Source: an uncultured Syntrophobacteraceae bacterium (GTDB taxonomy: Bacteria > Desulfobacterota > Syntrophobacteria > Syntrophobacterales > Syntrophobacteraceae). From it: a stretch of 6,141 nt of DNA. Shown here piece after piece: positions 5,444-6,141 of this stretch. The stretch is taken from NCBI GenBank assembly GCA_937889795.1, contig CALBZH010000510.1, forward strand, positions 1 to 6,141, given 5' to 3'. Each line of letters starts with the position of its first letter. Position 1 is the stretch's first letter. The notes beneath the pieces were generated by a model. That model searched no databases. It was given only the letters and a program-made list of their open reading frames with translations, and was not told the DNA's origin. Made by a program: the position numbers and the translations under genes.

Positions 5444-6141
5444 TCAGTCATCCAGTTGGATCTTGCATTCGGATCCGAGGTTGAACGTGGTGAAGTCGTC
5501 ATAGCCCTGGTCGAGGGCGACCAGCATCGGGATCTGGCGGCTGGTCGGTCCCCAGTGCTGGATGGGGCCGGGGCTGCTGAACATGTCTTCCGTAGCCCAG
5601 TTGTCCCGATGAGCGGCGAAGAACTTGAATGATGGGGCGGTCGTCTTGACCAGGGATTTTTCGATGACCAGCTCCTCCTTGCCTTTGCGCATTTCGCTGG
5701 TGATGAGCCCGGCGAGGGGGAGGGCGAGGATCCGGCCTCCCTTGTCGAAACCCGTGACGGCGGCCATATAACCCGTCTTGCCATCCAGGACCAGCGAACC
5801 GGCGGCCAGCCCCAGCAGGAACGTGAAGGCCGCATCGAATGCCGTTGGCTTGCCGCTCCGGCCTTCGTAGCCGAGGAAATGGGACTGGGTGGAAAGAGAA
5901 ATGCTCCGAATGCGCTCCATCTCATCGAGTGTTGTGGGAATCTTGCCTTCACCCGCCCCGAAATACTTGTCGGGATGCCGCTTCATTTCGGAGACTTTGT
6001 AGCGGACCTTTTCGATCAGCAGCTTTTCGGTTTCGATTTGAGATACTTTGACGTTCCCGTGGTCGTCCCGATCGAGAATGAGCATCTCCTCAATCTCTTC
6101 GGGAAGCGAGGCCATGAGCTGGGCGGACTGGGGCGAGAGCA
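5444..6141 (-). CDS. pfp: Diphosphate-fructose-6-phosphate 1-phosphotransferase (PPi-PFK), C-terminal part
   Basis: The visible 232 codons are the C-terminal part of a PPi-dependent phosphofructokinase of the long type (about 550 residues, as in plant PFP and many bacteria). The enzyme reversibly phosphorylates fructose 6-phosphate to fructose 1,6-bisphosphate with pyrophosphate, serving both glycolysis and gluconeogenesis in the cytoplasm. Family features are LSPQSAQL before the ATG at 6115, ILDRDDHGNVKVSQIETEKLL (~6082-6020), the substrate-loop motif HFLGYEGRSGKPTAFDA (GYEGR at 5872-5858, expected to contact fructose 6-phosphate) and DGKTGYMAAVTGFDKGG. The ATG at 6115 is internal: the frame stays open to the window edge and the upstream residues also match the family. 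The catalytic PPi-binding half lies outside the window. The next minus-strand gene begins 244 nt downstream, so this gene seems to be the last of its unit. Confidence 0.9.
   Translation of the reverse strand, partial: LSPQSAQLMASLPEEIEEMLILDRDDHGNVKVSQIETEKLLIEKVRYKVSEMKRHPDKYFGAGEGKIPTTLDEMERIRSISLSTQSHFLGYEGRSGKPTAFDAAFTFLLGLAAGSLVLDGKTGYMAAVTGFDKGGRILALPLAGLITSEMRKGKEELVIEKSLVKTTAPSFKFFAAHRDNWATEDMFSSPGPIQHWGPTSRQIPMLVALDQGYDDFTTFNLGSECKIQLDD

Noticed and set aside
6113..6115. ATG 6115 as start of the phosphofructokinase gene
   Set aside because: The frame remains open to the window edge and the residues upstream (LSPQSAQL) belong to the same family, so the ATG is internal.

Overview
The window looks like one end of a contig from a metagenome or draft assembly of a moderately GC-rich bacterium. 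Its first 46 bases are not biological: they are an untrimmed Illumina TruSeq index adapter, so genomic sequence starts at about position 47. Clear Shine-Dalgarno sites and a sigma70-type promoter show ordinary bacterial expression signals. The lineage cannot be fixed from this sequence. The PPi-dependent phosphofructokinase, the CBS-ACT protein and the short 7-bp-period repeats between genes would fit Nitrospira-like or similar environmental bacteria, but that is only a weak inference.

Layout: the only plus-strand gene is the 3' part of a secreted-type protein with one carboxypeptidase-regulatory-like (beta-sandwich) domain and two PKD domains (47-742). It converges on a minus-strand block that fills the rest of the window. 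Read in the direction of transcription (right to left), this block holds: the C-terminal part of a PPi-dependent phosphofructokinase that runs off the right edge (6141-5444); an intergenic stretch with two heptamer-repeat arrays and a strong 12-bp inverted repeat; a small secreted protein with a cadherin/Ig-like fold signature (5199-4780); a membrane-anchored protein of unknown function with a 15-bp tandem repeat in its linker (4565-3558); a CBS-CBS-ACT (AcuB-like) nucleotide-sensing protein with its own promoter (3300-2623); a conserved-looking protein of unknown function starting at GTG (2509-1910); and a ROK-family sugar kinase 18 nt further on (1891-920).

How they may work together: the CBS-ACT protein, the unknown protein and the ROK kinase are co-directional and may form one transcription unit from the promoter at 3349-3378. 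The 113-nt gap after the CBS gene leaves room for a second promoter. The ROK kinase and the PPi-phosphofructokinase both act on sugar phosphates at the top of glycolysis, and an energy-sensing CBS-ACT protein would suit that setting, but nothing here proves a functional link. No CRISPR array, transposase, phage gene, rRNA or tRNA was recognised. I see no convincing new defence or mobile system. The points most worth checking are the adapter, the heptamer arrays, the hairpin before the small secreted protein, and the unknown gene coupled to the ROK kinase.
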